NCBI GenBank assembly: GCA_910577435.1
Contig: CAJTLV010000011.1
Coordinates: 1-39,295, forward strand
Length of the DNA stretch: 39,295 nt
Source of the DNA: an uncultured Christensenella sp.
Lineage (GTDB): Bacteria; Bacillota; Clostridia; Christensenellales; Pumilibacteraceae
Direction of reading: 5' to 3'
The notes under the pieces were generated by a model. It worked only from the letters and a program-made list of their open reading frames with translations, was not told the DNA's origin and searched no databases. Positions 24,184-34,100 of this stretch are shown one piece after another. Position numbers and translations under genes: made by a program. Positions within the stretch are counted from its first letter, which is position 1. The number at the start of each line of letters is the position of its first letter.

Positions 24184-26730
24184 CTACACCGAGCCGAGAT
24201 AGCCGGTATTGCCGTAGTACGGCGGAGTTATCGATCCGTCGGCGGAATATGCGCTCTTCATCTGCGTTATCTTGAATTTGGTAACGGTCACGCCCGCATT
24301 GTCGTCGAACAGTCTGAAATAGTCCGAATCGCCATAGTGCGGGTATATGCGCATAGTGCCGCTTACCGTATCGTTTATGTACACTTCGAGCATCGATCGG
24401 TCGAGCATAACGGTCACTTTGAACGTTCTTTCGCCGCCGTATTCCCAGCTGTGAAGCGACTGCGTATTCACGCCCGGACGCAACGTCGACTGGAATCTGT
24501 CTATGCTTGCTCTGCCGTTCGCAAACTCTATGAACGTGCGCTCCGTACCCTCAGCCGATTCGTAGGGATTGTACCGCACTCCGAGCTTTGCCGAATAGTT
24601 TTCCGATTCGGGCGCAATGGTGAACTCCATATCTATCTTGACGGTATCGCCGCGCAAACTCGAAATATCGCTGTTTATCTCGGCGGCCGACTTGCCCGCT
24701 CCGTCATATTCGTAAAGCGTTTCGCCGTAGAGCGATTCGATCTCGCGAATAGGTCTGCGGATTATATCGTTGCCGTCGGCGGAAAGATACAGTTCGAGCG
24801 GGAATGCGAAATTGTGCGCCCAGCCCGAATAGTAATTGAGATTGGTGCCCGCGTCCTTGCCCTGAGCTATCGAGTATATGACCGTCCGACCTTGCTCGTA
24901 GGTCTTGCCCGCTTCGCGCTCTTCGTCCGTCAGGAATGTGAACCCGTTTTGACCGGTGAACGTAGCCGTTCCTATATCGAACAGACGCGGCTCGTCGTTA
25001 TCGGCTATGAAACGGCAGTTCTGTTTGTCGAACGTGCCTATCCAATAATAACACTCGACCTGCGGTGCATTCTCGCCGCGTGCGTACTGCGGACAGTCGA
25101 ACAGAACATATTTGGTGGTATTGCCGTCCTCCGTCGACACAGGCAGGAGTATCACGCACTCCCAATGCTCGCCCGCAACGTCGTATTCGGGATACGGACA
25201 TTCGTACAAATAACCGTGATGTTCCCACTCGTGCATATTTTGCGACGTATAAATATTTGCACTGCCACCGCGACCGGGTATGGAAGTCGATACAAGCATA
25301 AAATACTGCCGCGTCTCGTCGTCGTACCACACGAACGGATCGCGGAACTGCTCGCGCTCGCCCATAGTATCGTCGTTCGGTTGGGTTATAGTCAATTTGT
25401 CCTCTACGATCCATTCGGTCAGGTCGGGGTCGTCGGGGTCTGCCGCATGGGCAAACGCGACGTTCTGTCCGCCGTGATTGGGGTTGCCGTATTGGTTTGT
25501 TCCTGCAGTGATCGCAAGCCACGGCGTTCCGTCGGGGCCTATGCACGCGCCGCCCGTCCAAACGCCTTCGGGGCAAATGTCTTTTGTGGGTACGACGGCG
25601 TCCTTGACGTATTTCCAGTGAACCATATCGTCGCTCACTATATGCCCCCAACGTATCTGCGACCAGTACGGGCCGGACGGGTTGGCTTGATAAAACACGT
25701 GGTATCTGCCCTTATAATAAAAGGGCGAATGCGGCTCGTTCATCCACACTGCGGGCGGGATGGCGTGGTATTGCGGGCGGTATCTGTCGCCCTCGTACAC
25801 GCTCGGATCGAGCGCGATCTCGTCATAATCCAAATCGGGATGTCCCTCTCCGTCACAGTCGTTGTACAGCGCTCTTATGTCGGACGGCGTAAGCGATTGC
25901 CCGTACATCTTCACCTCGTCCATAAGTCCGGACGGCATTTGCCGCGCTATGGAATACTCGGTGACAGGCTCGCAGTACGAACCGATGCGGAGCGAGTTCG
26001 CGTTTTCCACTATCTCGGTATTGACAAGCTCGGGGATTATATCCTCGTATGCCTTTTCGCCGTTAAAGAACAGCGCGATATAGCCGCTGTCGCCGTCGAA
26101 ACTTACGGCTATATGCGACCACTCGTACAGCGGCAGTGCGTTGATCGGATCGTAAAAGCCTACCACGAACGACTGCGCCGTGTCGAAGTTGTACAGCGCC
26201 ATCTGAATACCCCACAGTCCGAGCCGACCGTAACCGAAGCAAAAGCCCTGCCCCATCTCCAAGTTGCCGTAATTGACCACCGAAGTGAGCCGCGTATGCC
26301 CCGCCGCATCCGATTCGCCGTTGTAGTAGGGCAGGTTTTCGAACACGCGCGGCGCGACCCACGCGGAAATCGTCATTGCGGTCGACGGCGCGGTGAAATC
26401 GTCCGTTTCGACATTTACCGAAAATCCGTCCATATATATCGCATTGCCCTTGACTCCGTCGCGGACAAGCGGCGCGGAAGGCTCTTTGACAAGGTACTCG
26501 GCATTATCTTCCGAAAATATGTAATTGAGTTTGTCGTACTTGCCCGTCGCGTCGTTAAGCGTCGTATAACCGTCTATGTCCTCAAACGAGTACGAAGCGA
26601 TAAGTTTCGCCTGTTTTTCGTCTCCTCCTACGTCGGACTTTTTATTATCGTCGCACGACGTAAGTCCCATCGGAATCGTCATAACGGCTACAAGCCCCAA
26701 TGCTATCAATTTGGAATTTGTCTTTTTCAT
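24184..26730 (-). CDS. GH32-family lipoprotein with N-terminal LamG-like domain and a D-to-E change at the nucleophile
   Basis: 848 residues. The lipobox LTSC (Cys26) anchors it outside. A concanavalin/LamG-3-like domain (about 45-290: ISAWVAPR, WSHIAVSFDG, GLMDEVKMYG) precedes a GH32 propeller and beta-sandwich (about 320-830). The motif RDP (463-465) and WEC with Glu524 (acid/base) are intact. The first motif, usually WMNDPNG, reads WMNEPHS (329-335), putting Glu332 where the nucleophile Asp belongs. It may be an altered-activity GH32 (for example a transferase or a distinct fructan endo-cutter) or a binding-only relative. It sits between the permeases and the binding lipoproteins. The ATG at 26730 has AGGA at correct spacing, whereas the ATG at 26736 is too close to it. 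Confidence 0.85.
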   Translation of the reverse strand: MKKTNSKLIALGLVAVMTIPMGLTSCDDNKKSDVGGDEKQAKLIASYSFEDIDGYTTLNDATGKYDKLNYIFSEDNAEYLVKEPSAPLVRDGVKGNAIYMDGFSVNVETDDFTAPSTAMTISAWVAPRVFENLPYYNGESDAAGHTRLTSVVNYGNLEMGQGFCFGYGRLGLWGIQMALYNFDTAQSFVVGFYDPINALPLYEWSHIAVSFDGDSGYIALFFNGEKAYEDIIPELVNTEIVENANSLRIGSYCEPVTEYSIARQMPSGLMDEVKMYGQSLTPSDIRALYNDCDGEGHPDLDYDEIALDPSVYEGDRYRPQYHAIPPAVWMNEPHSPFYYKGRYHVFYQANPSGPYWSQIRWGHIVSDDMVHWKYVKDAVVPTKDICPEGVWTGGACIGPDGTPWLAITAGTNQYGNPNHGGQNVAFAHAADPDDPDLTEWIVEDKLTITQPNDDTMGEREQFRDPFVWYDDETRQYFMLVSTSIPGRGGSANIYTSQNMHEWEHHGYLYECPYPEYDVAGEHWECVILLPVSTEDGNTTKYVLFDCPQYARGENAPQVECYYWIGTFDKQNCRFIADNDEPRLFDIGTATFTGQNGFTFLTDEEREAGKTYEQGRTVIYSIAQGKDAGTNLNYYSGWAHNFAFPLELYLSADGNDIIRRPIREIESLYGETLYEYDGAGKSAAEINSDISSLRGDTVKIDMEFTIAPESENYSAKLGVRYNPYESAEGTERTFIEFANGRASIDRFQSTLRPGVNTQSLHSWEYGGERTFKVTVMLDRSMLEVYINDTVSGTMRIYPHYGDSDYFRLFDDNAGVTVTKFKITQMKSAYSADGSITPPYYGNTGYLGSV

Positions 26731-26740
26731 AATCATCGTC

Positions 26741-27754
26741 CTAAATTTTCAGACCGGCAGAGCCGAACCCTTGCACTATGTACTTTTGCGCCGCAATGTA
26801 AATCACAAAAATGGGAATACTCGTCACGACCAGCGACGCCATTATCTCGCCCGTTGTAACGCCGTCGATATTTTGGATCGTTTGCAAAACGGACTGTATC
26901 GGCATCAGGTCGGGATACGGCGTGAGCAACATCATCGGCCACAGATAGTCGTTCCACACTCCGATAAAGCAAAATACAGCGACAGTCGCGACTATCGGTT
27001 TACTGAGCGGCAGTATGACCTTGAAGAATATTTTAAGGTTGCCCGCACCGTCGATCCTCGCCGCTTCCTCGTAGTCTTTGGGTATGCTCTCGAAAAACTG
27101 CATAAACAGGAATATGTTGAAGATGTTTATGACAGCGGGCAGTATCACGCCGAGAACGGTCATCGGACCTTGCAGGCGCAACATCTGCGTGACTATGGTG
27201 TACATCGGGATTATAGACGTCTCTACGGGTACGATTATAAGGAAAATTATTATCGCCGTGAAAAACTTCTTGCCCGGAAAATCGAACTTGGACAGCACGT
27301 ACCCCGCAAGTCCGTTGACGATTATATTGAGCACTATCGCTACCGCCGCATACGCCAAGCTGTTCAGCGCGTTGCGCCATATCCCGTACTCGGTAAAGAC
27401 TTTGGCGTAGTTGTCGAAGAACGTGCCGAGATTGGCGAAGTCGGGCAAGAACAGCGCAATGCCCGTAGCGCGGTCGGCGGCGATCTGACTTTTGGTAGAC
27501 ACGGCGAGCATATATAAGATAGGCATTACGAAAATAAGCGAAAGCACTATCCCCGCAATGTACCAGAACGTGTCGAGCGCGATCTTCTTTTTCGACACGG
27601 GGATCTTTGCCATCGTGTATTCTTCCCCGCTCGCTTGGATTTGCGTACCCGTCGCGGCGGCGGGCGCGGTTTCCGTCATTGCCGTCGTATTCTGTTCACC
27701 GCTCGCTTCAAGCTCCGTATCGGGCGCGGCGGTAACGGTCGTTATTTCGGTCAT
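26741..27754 (-). CDS. Sugar ABC transporter permease, MalG type
   Basis: 337 residues with six predicted membrane helices after a polar N-terminus, and the EAA loop EEAARIDGAGNLKIFFKVILP that contacts the ATPase. It is the second permease of a CUT1 carbohydrate importer. The start at 27754 overlaps the MalF stop (ATGA) with GGAAGG before it. The first 47 residues are an unusual Thr/Ala/Glu-rich extension containing an internal near-duplication (LEASGEQNTTAM and IQASGEEYTMAK). A second plausible start with GGGGAAG lies at 27613 (MAKIPVSKK), which would give the usual length of about 290 residues. Partner proteins are the adjacent MalF-type permease, the lipoprotein at 28727 and the ATPase at 37528. 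Confidence 0.9.
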   Translation of the reverse strand: MTEITTVTAAPDTELEASGEQNTTAMTETAPAAATGTQIQASGEEYTMAKIPVSKKKIALDTFWYIAGIVLSLIFVMPILYMLAVSTKSQIAADRATGIALFLPDFANLGTFFDNYAKVFTEYGIWRNALNSLAYAAVAIVLNIIVNGLAGYVLSKFDFPGKKFFTAIIIFLIIVPVETSIIPMYTIVTQMLRLQGPMTVLGVILPAVINIFNIFLFMQFFESIPKDYEEAARIDGAGNLKIFFKVILPLSKPIVATVAVFCFIGVWNDYLWPMMLLTPYPDLMPIQSVLQTIQNIDGVTTGEIMASLVVTSIPIFVIYIAAQKYIVQGFGSAGLKI

Positions 27755-28716
27755 TTCAGCACCTTCCTTTGAACAAGCGTTATCAGTCCGATAATTATCG
27801 TCATCATCAGCGCCACTGCGGACGACAATCCGATGAGTTTCGAGCCGTAGCCCATTTGGTACATATAGTAGCTCAAAGTAACGGTGTGCAGTTCGTAGCC
27901 CGTCATCAACATCGGCTGTATCATCACCCTGCACGCGCCGACGAATACCGTTATCACTATGTACAGGAACGTGGATTTGAGTCCGGGTACGGTGATGTTG
28001 ACGAATTTATCCCAACCGCGCGCGCCGTCGAGCGAAGCCGCTTCGTAAAGGTCGTCGCGTATATTCGTAAGTCCCGAACTGAATATCAGCATTTGATACC
28101 CGCAACCCTGCCAGGCGCTGAGCAGTACGATCCACAGCATCGCGGTCTCTCTATCCGCCAAAAAATCGATCGGACCGATACCGAAATTGCCGAGAAAAGA
28201 GTTTAAAAGTCCCGATTCGTTGGGCGCGAGAATTTGCAGCCATAGGAACGACGTTACCGTAAGCGAGATGACTACGGGCGCGAAGAAGCAGACCTTAAAC
28301 ACCTTTACTCCGCGTTTCTTCCTGTTTGTGAACAGCGCGAGAAACAGCGCCAGACCTATTTGGAGCGGAACTACCAAAACGACGAATATCGCGGTGTTCT
28401 TGATCGCCATATAAAGTTCGCCCTTATTCGATATTTCCTCGAACAGCTCCGTGAAGTTGGAAAAGCCCGTGAAGTGAATATCGTTGGGGTAATACATATG
28501 ATAATCGGTAAACGCATACCCCAGCGAAAACAGTATGGGCAGCATCACGAATATGAAAGCGAGAACTATCGCCGGCGCCATCATCAGATAGCCGGCAATA
28601 CACTGTTTTATGTGGTATTGCACATTGGCTCGCTTTGCTTTGACTATGTCTATGCATATAAGCGCGGCGAGTACGAGCACAAATACCACTAGTATGATAA
28701 TTGCGATAGTCGTCAT
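27751..28716 (-). CDS. Sugar ABC transporter permease, MalF type
   Basis: 321 residues, CUT1-family integral membrane permease. It has an extra N-terminal helix (about 3-23), then about six helices (for example MMAPAIVLAFIFVMLPILFS) and the EAA motif YEAASLDGARGWDKFVNITVP. It forms the membrane channel with the MalG-type partner encoded next. GAGG precedes the ATG, and the gene starts 10 bases after the binding-protein stop. The substrate is inferred from neighbours to be fructo-oligosaccharides. Confidence 0.92.
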   Translation of the reverse strand: MTTIAIIILVVFVLVLAALICIDIVKAKRANVQYHIKQCIAGYLMMAPAIVLAFIFVMLPILFSLGYAFTDYHMYYPNDIHFTGFSNFTELFEEISNKGELYMAIKNTAIFVVLVVPLQIGLALFLALFTNRKKRGVKVFKVCFFAPVVISLTVTSFLWLQILAPNESGLLNSFLGNFGIGPIDFLADRETAMLWIVLLSAWQGCGYQMLIFSSGLTNIRDDLYEAASLDGARGWDKFVNITVPGLKSTFLYIVITVFVGACRVMIQPMLMTGYELHTVTLSYYMYQMGYGSKLIGLSSAVALMMTIIIGLITLVQRKVLK

Positions 28717-28726
28717 ACCGTTCCTC

Positions 28727-30079
28727 TTATCTGTCGTTGCGATTGATCTTGGTCTGTAAGCTGGTTACGTGCGTCGAAATAACGCTTTCTACCGAGTCGT
28801 CGCGGAGTGCCGTAAGGATCAAGTTGAACTCCGACGAAAAATCGCTGTACGCCGACATAGACGGACGGGGTTTGCCCGTATTGACGAGCTGATTGTACAG
28901 AACGCCCTCAGGCGACGTAGCGTCGTAAGTTACTTCCATCGTTCTTTTGGCGGTGAGCATTCCGGTAGCGGCGGTTATCGTTTGCGCGCTTTCGTCGGAC
29001 GTCATCCACTTGATGAGCTTGACGGCGGCGGACTTATCGCCTATGCCGTTGTTCGTTATCGCGAAACTCCAACTGCCCGTTGCCGAAACGGCGTCTTTGC
29101 CCGCCGCGTGCGGATACGGAAGTATGCCCCAACCTTCGGTGAAGTTCGACGAATACTGGTCTCTTATTTCGGGGATCGTCCAGCCCGATGACAAATACAT
29201 TCCGACAGTGTTTCCGGTCAGGAATTCTGTGCTGCCTACGGTATAGCTCGTATAACCGCTCGAAATGCAGTCTTTAATAAACTGGAATCCCGCCTTTGTC
29301 TCCGCGCTGTCGAGGTATCCCGTCACGGTCTTGCCGTCCGAAGAAACATACTCGCCGCCCGCCGCATTACCCAGCGGATAAAGGAGATACGTAGACGTCT
29401 CGCCCGTAGAATAGAGTTGCATATCGACGGCGGTCTTGCCTTTGTTTTTAAGTTTTCCGCACACCGCCTTGAACTGATCGAACGTCCAGCCGTTCGTCTT
29501 GTAACCGTCGAGTTCCGCTTCCGAGATACCCGCCGCTTTCATAACTTTCATATTGTAGTAGAAACCGGCGCTCGACTCCTGAATGGGCAAGCCGTAAACT
29601 TTGCCGTTGTACATATTGACGGACGCGGGAATAAATTCGTCCACGTAATCGCCGATCAGATTCGTCATATCGACGAACATATTACTCGACGCATAACCCG
29701 CGCACTTGGGCGCGTCGAAAGCGATCACATCGTACAGCTTGCCGTTGCCCTGTCCGTAGAGGGTGGATATTGTGGATTCGTACTTATCCACGCCCGACGT
29801 TTGTGCGACGAACGATATTTGCGCTTTGATATTTTCGGATTTATACGCATTGTTAAATTCGTCTATGCACTTTTGATAAGCCTTACCCTCTTTGGTCGAC
29901 TGATCCTTATGGACCATTATCGTCACGAGCGTATTGCCGTACTTGTCGGTTCGGTTTTCTAAATCGTTACGAATCCCGTCGACGCTGTTACCGCCTCCGC
30001 CGCAGGCCGAAAGAACGCCCACAGACAGCGTTGTCGCCGTCAAAACCGCCGCTATGCCGAATATCTTTGACTTTTTCAT
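28727..30079 (-). CDS. Extracellular sugar-binding lipoprotein of the CUT1 ABC importer
   Basis: 450 residues with signal peptide and lipobox LSAC (Cys26), then a solute-binding protein family 1 fold: YDVIAFDAP near the first lobe, VYGLPIQESSAGFYYN at the hinge, GILPYPHAAGK and SWSFAIT further on. It captures oligosaccharides at the membrane and hands them to the two permeases encoded immediately downstream. GGGAG lies 9 bases before the ATG. A hairpin (30113-30131) in the gap after lacI may stabilise this mRNA segment, as binding proteins are usually needed in excess. Confidence 0.92.
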   Translation of the reverse strand: MKKSKIFGIAAVLTATTLSVGVLSACGGGGNSVDGIRNDLENRTDKYGNTLVTIMVHKDQSTKEGKAYQKCIDEFNNAYKSENIKAQISFVAQTSGVDKYESTISTLYGQGNGKLYDVIAFDAPKCAGYASSNMFVDMTNLIGDYVDEFIPASVNMYNGKVYGLPIQESSAGFYYNMKVMKAAGISEAELDGYKTNGWTFDQFKAVCGKLKNKGKTAVDMQLYSTGETSTYLLYPLGNAAGGEYVSSDGKTVTGYLDSAETKAGFQFIKDCISSGYTSYTVGSTEFLTGNTVGMYLSSGWTIPEIRDQYSSNFTEGWGILPYPHAAGKDAVSATGSWSFAITNNGIGDKSAAVKLIKWMTSDESAQTITAATGMLTAKRTMEVTYDATSPEGVLYNQLVNTGKPRPSMSAYSDFSSEFNLILTALRDDSVESVISTHVTSLQTKINRNDR

Positions 30080-30112
30080 ATTCGTGATCTCCCGTCACAT
30101 ATTTTTATTTTT

Positions 30113-30131
30113 CGGTCGCTCGATCCGACCG
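30113..30131 (-). other. Short hairpin ahead of the binding-protein gene
   Basis: CGGTCG and CGACCG form a 6-bp stem around a 7-base loop, in the 64-base gap between the LacI gene and the binding-protein gene. There is no T-run on the minus strand. It is probably an mRNA stability or processing element. Confidence 0.4.
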
Positions 30132-30143
30132 TTGTTGCCAAAA

Positions 30144-31115
30144 CTATTTTGTCGTCGTTCCCTGAACGAACTTGCTTTCGTGAATAACCTTTTCTGGAAC
30201 GTCCGCGCCCTCTATCTTCTTGATAAGAAGCTCGACCGCAGTGTTCGCCATTTTCTCGACGGGCTGTTCGACGCAGGTTATTGCGGGCGCGCCCGACCAG
30301 CTCCCGAACACTCCGTCATACGCCACGACTTGAACGTCATCCGGAATTTTTTTCCCCGCGCTCGCCGCTTTGGCGCAGAAAGCGTTAGCCACGCTGTATC
30401 CCGCCGCGAACACTCCGTCCGCGTCGCCGAATCGCTCCAAAAACTTTTGCGCAAGTCCGTTTTCCTCGCCGTGAGTGATAACGTCGTTTACTACGCATTC
30501 CGCCAAGCCGTGTCGACGCATCGTGTCTCTGTACGCCTTTTCCCGAAGCTCCACTTCAGAATCTACCTGCGGCTTCGAGCCAATATAGCCGATCCGCTTA
30601 CAGCCTTTGCTTATGAGATATTCCACGCTTCGAACCGTCGCTTCGTAATTGTTGCTGGTGACGTACGGAACGCCTTTCGCAAGATGTCTGTCCACAGAAA
30701 CGAGCGGACAGTCGGTGAACTCATCGGGGCTGTGCGCGAAATGCGTGACGAAAATCGCCCCGTCGACCTCGCGCTTTTTAATGCGCTCTATCATATCGCT
30801 CTCCTTCCGAACGCACTGTTGCGACGCGACGAGAAGGATCGAGTACCCGTAACCGTCCGCCGCGTGTTCGACGTATTCCGCGAACTGGGCGAAAAACGGA
30901 TGATACACTACGGGGATCATAAGCGCGATAATGCCGCTCTTCTGCTCTCTCAGCCGCTTAGCCATACTGTTGCGTTTGTAATTGAGCGTATGCATAGCCT
31001 GTTCGACGGTTTCTTTCGTACTCGCGCTTACCGACTTTCCGCCGTTGAGCACGCGTGAAACCGTACCCACGCCCACGCCCGCCATTTTTGCCACGTCGGC
31101 TATCGTCGCCGCCAT
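30144..31115 (-). CDS. LacI-family transcriptional regulator
   Basis: 323 residues. The N-terminal helix-turn-helix TIADVAKMAGVGVGTVSRVLNG is followed by the hinge helix and a periplasmic-binding-like effector domain (IIALMIPVVYHPFF, GAIFVTHF, PLVSVDRH, RIGYIGSKP, VVAYDG). The ATG at 31115 has GGGGAGG correctly placed and lies one base after the stop of the preceding GH32 gene, so translation is coupled; longer starts would extend into that gene. A perfect 14-bp LacI-type palindrome at 39197-39210, at the head of this same operon, is the likely operator. The inducer is inferred to be a fructan breakdown product. Confidence 0.92.
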   Translation of the reverse strand: MAATIADVAKMAGVGVGTVSRVLNGGKSVSASTKETVEQAMHTLNYKRNSMAKRLREQKSGIIALMIPVVYHPFFAQFAEYVEHAADGYGYSILLVASQQCVRKESDMIERIKKREVDGAIFVTHFAHSPDEFTDCPLVSVDRHLAKGVPYVTSNNYEATVRSVEYLISKGCKRIGYIGSKPQVDSEVELREKAYRDTMRRHGLAECVVNDVITHGEENGLAQKFLERFGDADGVFAAGYSVANAFCAKAASAGKKIPDDVQVVAYDGVFGSWSGAPAITCVEQPVEKMANTAVELLIKKIEGADVPEKVIHESKFVQGTTTK

Positions 31116-31116
31116 A

Positions 31117-34100
31117 TCACGCCTCCCCGCCGATTTCCGCATCGGCATTTGCAATATCGACGGATTCGACGCTGTCCGTATTGACGGATTCGATGCTGTC
31201 CGCCCTGTTGGAGAATCCGAACTCGCCGTAAGTCGCCGCTTTCATCTGACCGAAGAACAGGAACGGCGCGCGAATGAGAGAAACAACGGCGCAAAGAAGT
31301 ATCGCTATGCCAAGTCCCAACGTCTTGAACGCCGCGCCTATGTATCTCAATCCGATCATAAACTTGTTGCAGTCTTTATCCACGTCGAAAATTTCTTCGG
31401 GCGTGCCCATAGACTTGATCGGCGAAAGCGTGCTTTTGTACAGCTTGCCTTTCCACACAAGCTGTGCAATATACGGATACACAAACACGACAACCGCCGC
31501 CGTCAAAATCCACAGCGCTATGTTGCCTATCGGCGCGGTAGCCGCGCAAACCGCAAGGAACAGTGCGATAGGTCCCGCTATGCACGCTCCCGCTATCAGA
31601 CCGAAATTGCGCCTGCGTATAGCCGCCGTGCGGTCCGCGAACGGTTTGGGCAAATCAGTCTTGCCGAGTCTTGAGAGTATTATCAACACTATAATAGCTA
31701 TCGCATACATAGCGATAACGCCGCCCGTCGTACCCGCGCCTATCGCGAACGGCTTGAAATTCAGCGGCTCGGGCGGATAATAAAAACTAATCGTGCCTTT
31801 GTTATTGCCGAGTACCGAAACGGTAAACTGCGTTCCGTCCGACAGCTCGATTATATTGACCCCGACCGTAAGCACATCGCTTTTAAGTTTGAGCGTATAG
31901 TTGCTCGTCGTATATGCGGAAGTGCGGATAGCCTCGCTGTTTACTTTGACGTATTCGGTATTGCGCCTTCCTATAAACACAGTGACGTCGTTACCTTCCG
32001 TTACGGTCACCGCGCCTATCGTATATTCCGGTATCGCCTTAACGTCTACCGTTACCGTGATAGAGAGTTTATCGCCGTAAACCGCAAAAACGTAAACGCC
32101 TTTCTCGGGTAAGATCGACAAGTATGTCTCGTCTATAATGAGTTTGCCGTCATAGAACGAGTAGAATCCCGACGCGACAGACGAATTGGCGAGCGTATTA
32201 TTGACCACTCTGTCTATGCGCGTATTTCCGCCGACGCCTATTTCGAGAACGCCTTCCGCGTACTCGTACTCGCGAAGCACGGTCACTACCGTCTTGAACG
32301 TCGCCCGCGTGGCGCAAGCGTTGAGTCCGAAATGTCCGCCTTTCGGATCGTCGCTGCCGAGCATAGCGTCAATTACGTCCGCGCCGTCGATCGAGATCTT
32401 TACTCGGTCGCCCTCGACGAACGCGGTCATCGTTATGTCGTGAATGTTTGCGGGCGTGTAATCGGCCCGAGCTATTTCGCGGTTGTTCGACCACAGCTTG
32501 ACTATTTTTCCGTTGTTGTCGTAGTTGGCGATGATGTAACTGCTCAGCCTGTTTCCCGACGCTTGCGCTCTGAACACGATCGCCGCCGCCGCGCCGCTGC
32601 CGAGATCGAAGTTCGCGCTGTAAATAAAATCCGAACCGATCTCTTCCGCGAGTATAAATCCGTCGCCGCCGAGCTGTTCGCCTATAAGCGTTCCGTCGGA
32701 AACTATCCAATTACCTGATACTACGCCGCCGTCGGCAAACGTCAGGTCGCTGTCGAACTCGCCCGCGTGTACGGTCACGTCGACGAGCGACGACCGATCG
32801 CCGCTCTTGACTTCTATGACGGCACTGCCCGCGCCGAGCGCTTTTACCGTAAATCCGACGCTCGATGGAATTATCTCCGCTACGTCGTCGCCGCTTATTA
32901 TCTCGTATGTGGCTTTGCCGCCCGTAACGACGGTTATTTCTTTTTCCGTCGTGAGCGCGGTGCTGAGTTCCACATTCGTTTCGGAAATGTAAAACACGCT
33001 GTTATCGCCGTTCTCGCGCCAAATGTTTCCGATCGTATTCACTTTGAGTTCGCGAATATTGAGATCGTCGTCGGACGTGAAGCTCATATACTCGGAATTC
33101 GGCGACGCGAACGTCAAAATATAGAACGGCACTGTAAACCCGTCGCAATACACCTCGACGTTGTTTCTGTCGACGAGTATATAAAAATCGAGAACGGTAT
33201 TGTCCCTGCCGATGCCCGACGCATATCTTATTGCGTAATTGGGTTTCGGGAAATTTATGCCGGCGTCTTCGGTGTGCGTGCGGTCGACAAAATAGCCCTC
33301 GCGCCTGTTCCAGCCGATCTCGGTATACGCACTGCCGTCGGCGCTCATATTCACTTTGAACGACACGCCCGCGCGCGTCGGGTTGGAAAGTTTTGCGGTT
33401 ATCTCCGCCGTGCGGCTTTTGACCCGATCCAAAAGCCCGTTCGACATCGGCGCGCCGCTTATATCGACGACAGCCGTCTTTAACTCGGCAAAATGCGCGT
33501 CGTTTACGGTGATAGGCGTCGTCGTCAGCGTTTCACCGTTCAAGCCGTAAACTACGGGAATAGTCATACCGCCGCCGTTCCACACCTTGCGAGCCGTTTG
33601 CAATACGCCGCTCTCAATGGATTCGGGCGCGTTGGGAACACCCGAGAACCAGCTCAGAGCAACGCTTTTGCCCGCATACGCGCTGTCTGAATCGTCGTCG
33701 ATATAGAACGTCTGCGCGGCATACGAATCCACGCCGTATTCCATTTTTCTGAGCTGGGGATCGCCGAGCATAAGACGTTCGATCTTATTTCCGTCGCCGT
33801 CCTTCATCACGATATTACCGTCCTCGTATGCAAGGTCGCAAACAACATAGTAGCGCGAAGTGAACGTAATGACGGTGCGGTTTTTCGAGCCGTCGTTTAT
33901 AGTAACCAAATCGGGGCATTCGGGACTGTAAACTTCATAACTGCCCGCGTGTTCCCACTCGACGAGGTTTCTCGATTTGAGGAAGTAAATGGTGTCGCCT
34001 TCCATATTGGAAAGCACCATACCCCATTTATAGTCGGTCGAATTGCCGTCAACGCCCGAAATATCGAACACCTTCGGGTCTCGCCACGACCCGCCGTTAA

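Noticed and set aside
21548..26859. Very long rightward open frames (741 and 840 codons) opposite the lipoprotein and GH32 genes
   Set aside because: They are antisense to genes with clear families, rich in Arg/Val/Tyr as mirror frames of this codon usage, and lack ribosome binding sites.
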